Source: Pseudomonadota bacterium
GTDB lineage: Bacteria; Pseudomonadota; Gammaproteobacteria; Burkholderiales; Burkholderiaceae_D
Assembly: GCA_023389425.1 (NCBI GenBank)
Contig: JAEWEK010000338.1
Coordinates: forward strand, 1-22,381
Direction: 5' to 3'
Length of the DNA: 22,381 bases
Shown: in pieces, positions 21,359 to 22,381 of the stretch
Layout of the letters: each line of letters opens with the position of its first letter
How positions within the stretch are numbered: the first letter of the stretch is position 1
The notes under the pieces: generated by a model
Told to the model about the DNA's origin: nothing
Database searches by the model: none
Seen by the model: only the letters and a program-made list of their open reading frames with translations
Made by a program: the position numbers and the translations under genes

Positions 21359-22381
21359 TTACAGCAGGGTCTTGCGCAGGTCGGCCAGCACTTCGGCCAG
21401 GTAGGCGGTGAAGCGCGCAGCCATCGCGCCGTCGATGACGCGGTGGTCGTACGACAGCGACAGCGGCAGCATCAGGCGCGGCTGGAATGCCGAGCCGTCC
21501 CACACCGGTTTCATCGCCGACTTGGACAGGCCGAGGATGGCCACTTCCGGTGCGTTGATGATCGGGGTGAACGCGGTGCCGCCGATGCCGCCCAGCGACG
21601 AGATGGTGAAGGTCGCGCCCTGCATCGCGGTGGGCGACAGCTTGCCGTCGCGCGCCTGCGCGGACAGCTCGGTCATCTCGGCGGCGATCTGCGAGATCGA
21701 CTTCTTGTCGGCGTCCTTGATCACCGGGACCACCAGGCCGTTCGGCGTGTCGGCCGCGAAGCCGATGTTGTAGTACTGCTTGACGATCAGGTTCGCGCCG
21801 GCTGCGTCCAACGAGGAATTGAAGGTCGGGTACTTCTTCAGCGCGGCGACGCTGGCCTTGATGACGAAGGCCAGCATGGTCAGCTTGTTGGTCGACTTGG
21901 CCTTGGCGTAGGCCGCGTTGGAATCGACGCGGAACTGCTCCAGGTCGGTGACGTCGGCTTCGTCGAACTGCGTCACGTGCGGGATCATCACCCAATTGCG
22001 GTGCAGGTTCGGGCCGCTGATCTTCTTGATGCGCGACAGTGCCACGGTTTCGGTCGGGCCGAATTTGGAGAAGTCCAGCGACGGCCATGCCAGCACGCTG
22101 AAGCCGCTGCCGCCTGCGGCCGCGCCAGCTGCCGCCGGTGCGGCGCCGCCTGCCATCACGCCCTTGACGAAATTCTGCACGTCCAGCTGGGTGATGCGGC
22201 CTTTCGGACCGCTGCCCGGCACGCGGGTCAGGTCCACGCCCAATTCACGGGCGAACTTGCGGATCGACGGCGAGGCGTGGGCCTTGCCGGCCGGCGCGCT
22301 TGCCACCGGCGCTGCTGCCGGTGCGGCGGCTGCGGGCGCCGGGGCCGCGGTCGGCGCAGGCGTTGCGGCAGGCGCCGGAGC
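21359..22381 (-). CDS. aceF: Dihydrolipoamide acetyltransferase (PDH E2), 5' part beyond the window
   Basis: 340 C-terminal residues are visible; the lipoyl domain(s) lie beyond the right edge. The order is: an Ala/Pro-rich swinging-arm linker (first about 30 residues), the peripheral subunit-binding domain (SPSIRKFARELGVDLTRV, then GSGPKGRITQLDVQNFV), a second Ala/Gly linker, and the acetyltransferase core. The core has KKISGPNLHRNWVMIPHVTQ and ends with the active-site motif SYDHRVIDGA, with the catalytic His in HRxxDG, and TAYLAEVLADLRKTLL. It transfers the acetyl group from lipoamide to CoA in the cytosolic PDH complex. It is followed after 10 bases by lpdA; aceE is expected further upstream. 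The frame is intact to base 22381. Confidence 0.96.
   Translation of the reverse strand, partial: APAPAATPAPTAAPAPAAAAPAAAPVASAPAGKAHASPSIRKFARELGVDLTRVPGSGPKGRITQLDVQNFVKGVMAGGAAPAAAGAAAGGSGFSVLAWPSLDFSKFGPTETVALSRIKKISGPNLHRNWVMIPHVTQFDEADVTDLEQFRVDSNAAYAKAKSTNKLTMLAFVIKASVAALKKYPTFNSSLDAAGANLIVKQYYNIGFAADTPNGLVVPVIKDADKKSISQIAAEMTELSAQARDGKLSPTAMQGATFTISSLGGIGGTAFTPIINAPEVAILGLSKSAMKPVWDGSAFQPRLMLPLSLSYDHRVIDGAMAARFTAYLAEVLADLRKTLL

Overview
The window is about 22.4 kb of GC-rich, densely coding DNA from a bacterial chromosome. Protein similarities judged by eye point to a betaproteobacterium, most likely Oxalobacteraceae (Massilia, Duganella or Janthinobacterium type). The pointers are the pyruvate dehydrogenase E2 followed by an E3 that carries its own lipoyl domain, the rhombosortase/lipoprotein pair, an HDOD protein, and an EmrAB efflux operon with its own outer-membrane factor. 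This placement is inference. No rRNA, tRNA, CRISPR array, insertion sequence or phage gene was found, and no non-coding gap exceeds about 205 bases.

Layout. (1) 1-1999, plus strand: the 3' part of a lipoprotein with a GlyGly-CTERM tail, overlapped by a rhombosortase (the intramembrane serine protease expected to process it), then a YigZ/IMPACT-family protein. (2) 2007-5078, minus strand: a slipin translationally linked to a long-form NfeD serine protease, then an HDOD regulator. (3) 5255-9246, minus strand: three exported proteins. One combines three evenly spaced cysteine pairs, about fifteen LEA-like 11-residue repeats and a BON domain. The second is a small HEIGH metallopeptidase and the third an M49-type peptidase. 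(4) 9338-9440: a REPIN-like pair of inverted REP palindromes. (5) 9452-13687, minus strand: a tripartite drug efflux operon (EmrA-, EmrB- and NodT-like), divergent from a TetR repressor at 13799-14455. The 111-bp control region holds face-to-face promoters and two related operator-like sites. (6) 14537-14769, plus strand: a 16-codon ORF overlapping a 61-aa gene of unknown function, closed by a strong terminator. (7) 14825-17038, minus strand: a Spy/CpxP-like periplasmic protein, an OmpR-type response regulator and a histidine kinase, laid out like a Cpx system. (8) 17133-19396, minus strand: an exported LprI-like protein and a chemoreceptor with a histidine-containing multi-pass membrane sensor. 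(9) 19558-22381, minus strand: lpdA and the 3' part of aceF.

Theme. Most of the genes concern the envelope: lipoprotein processing, membrane protein quality control (NfeD/slipin), exported peptidases, a desiccation- or stress-like periplasmic protein, drug efflux, envelope stress signalling and chemotaxis. The least described items are the LEA-like/BON/cysteine-pair protein (5255-6556), the leader-ORF/61-aa gene pair (14537-14769), the small HEIGH peptidase (6673-7356), and the chemoreceptor's sensor domain.
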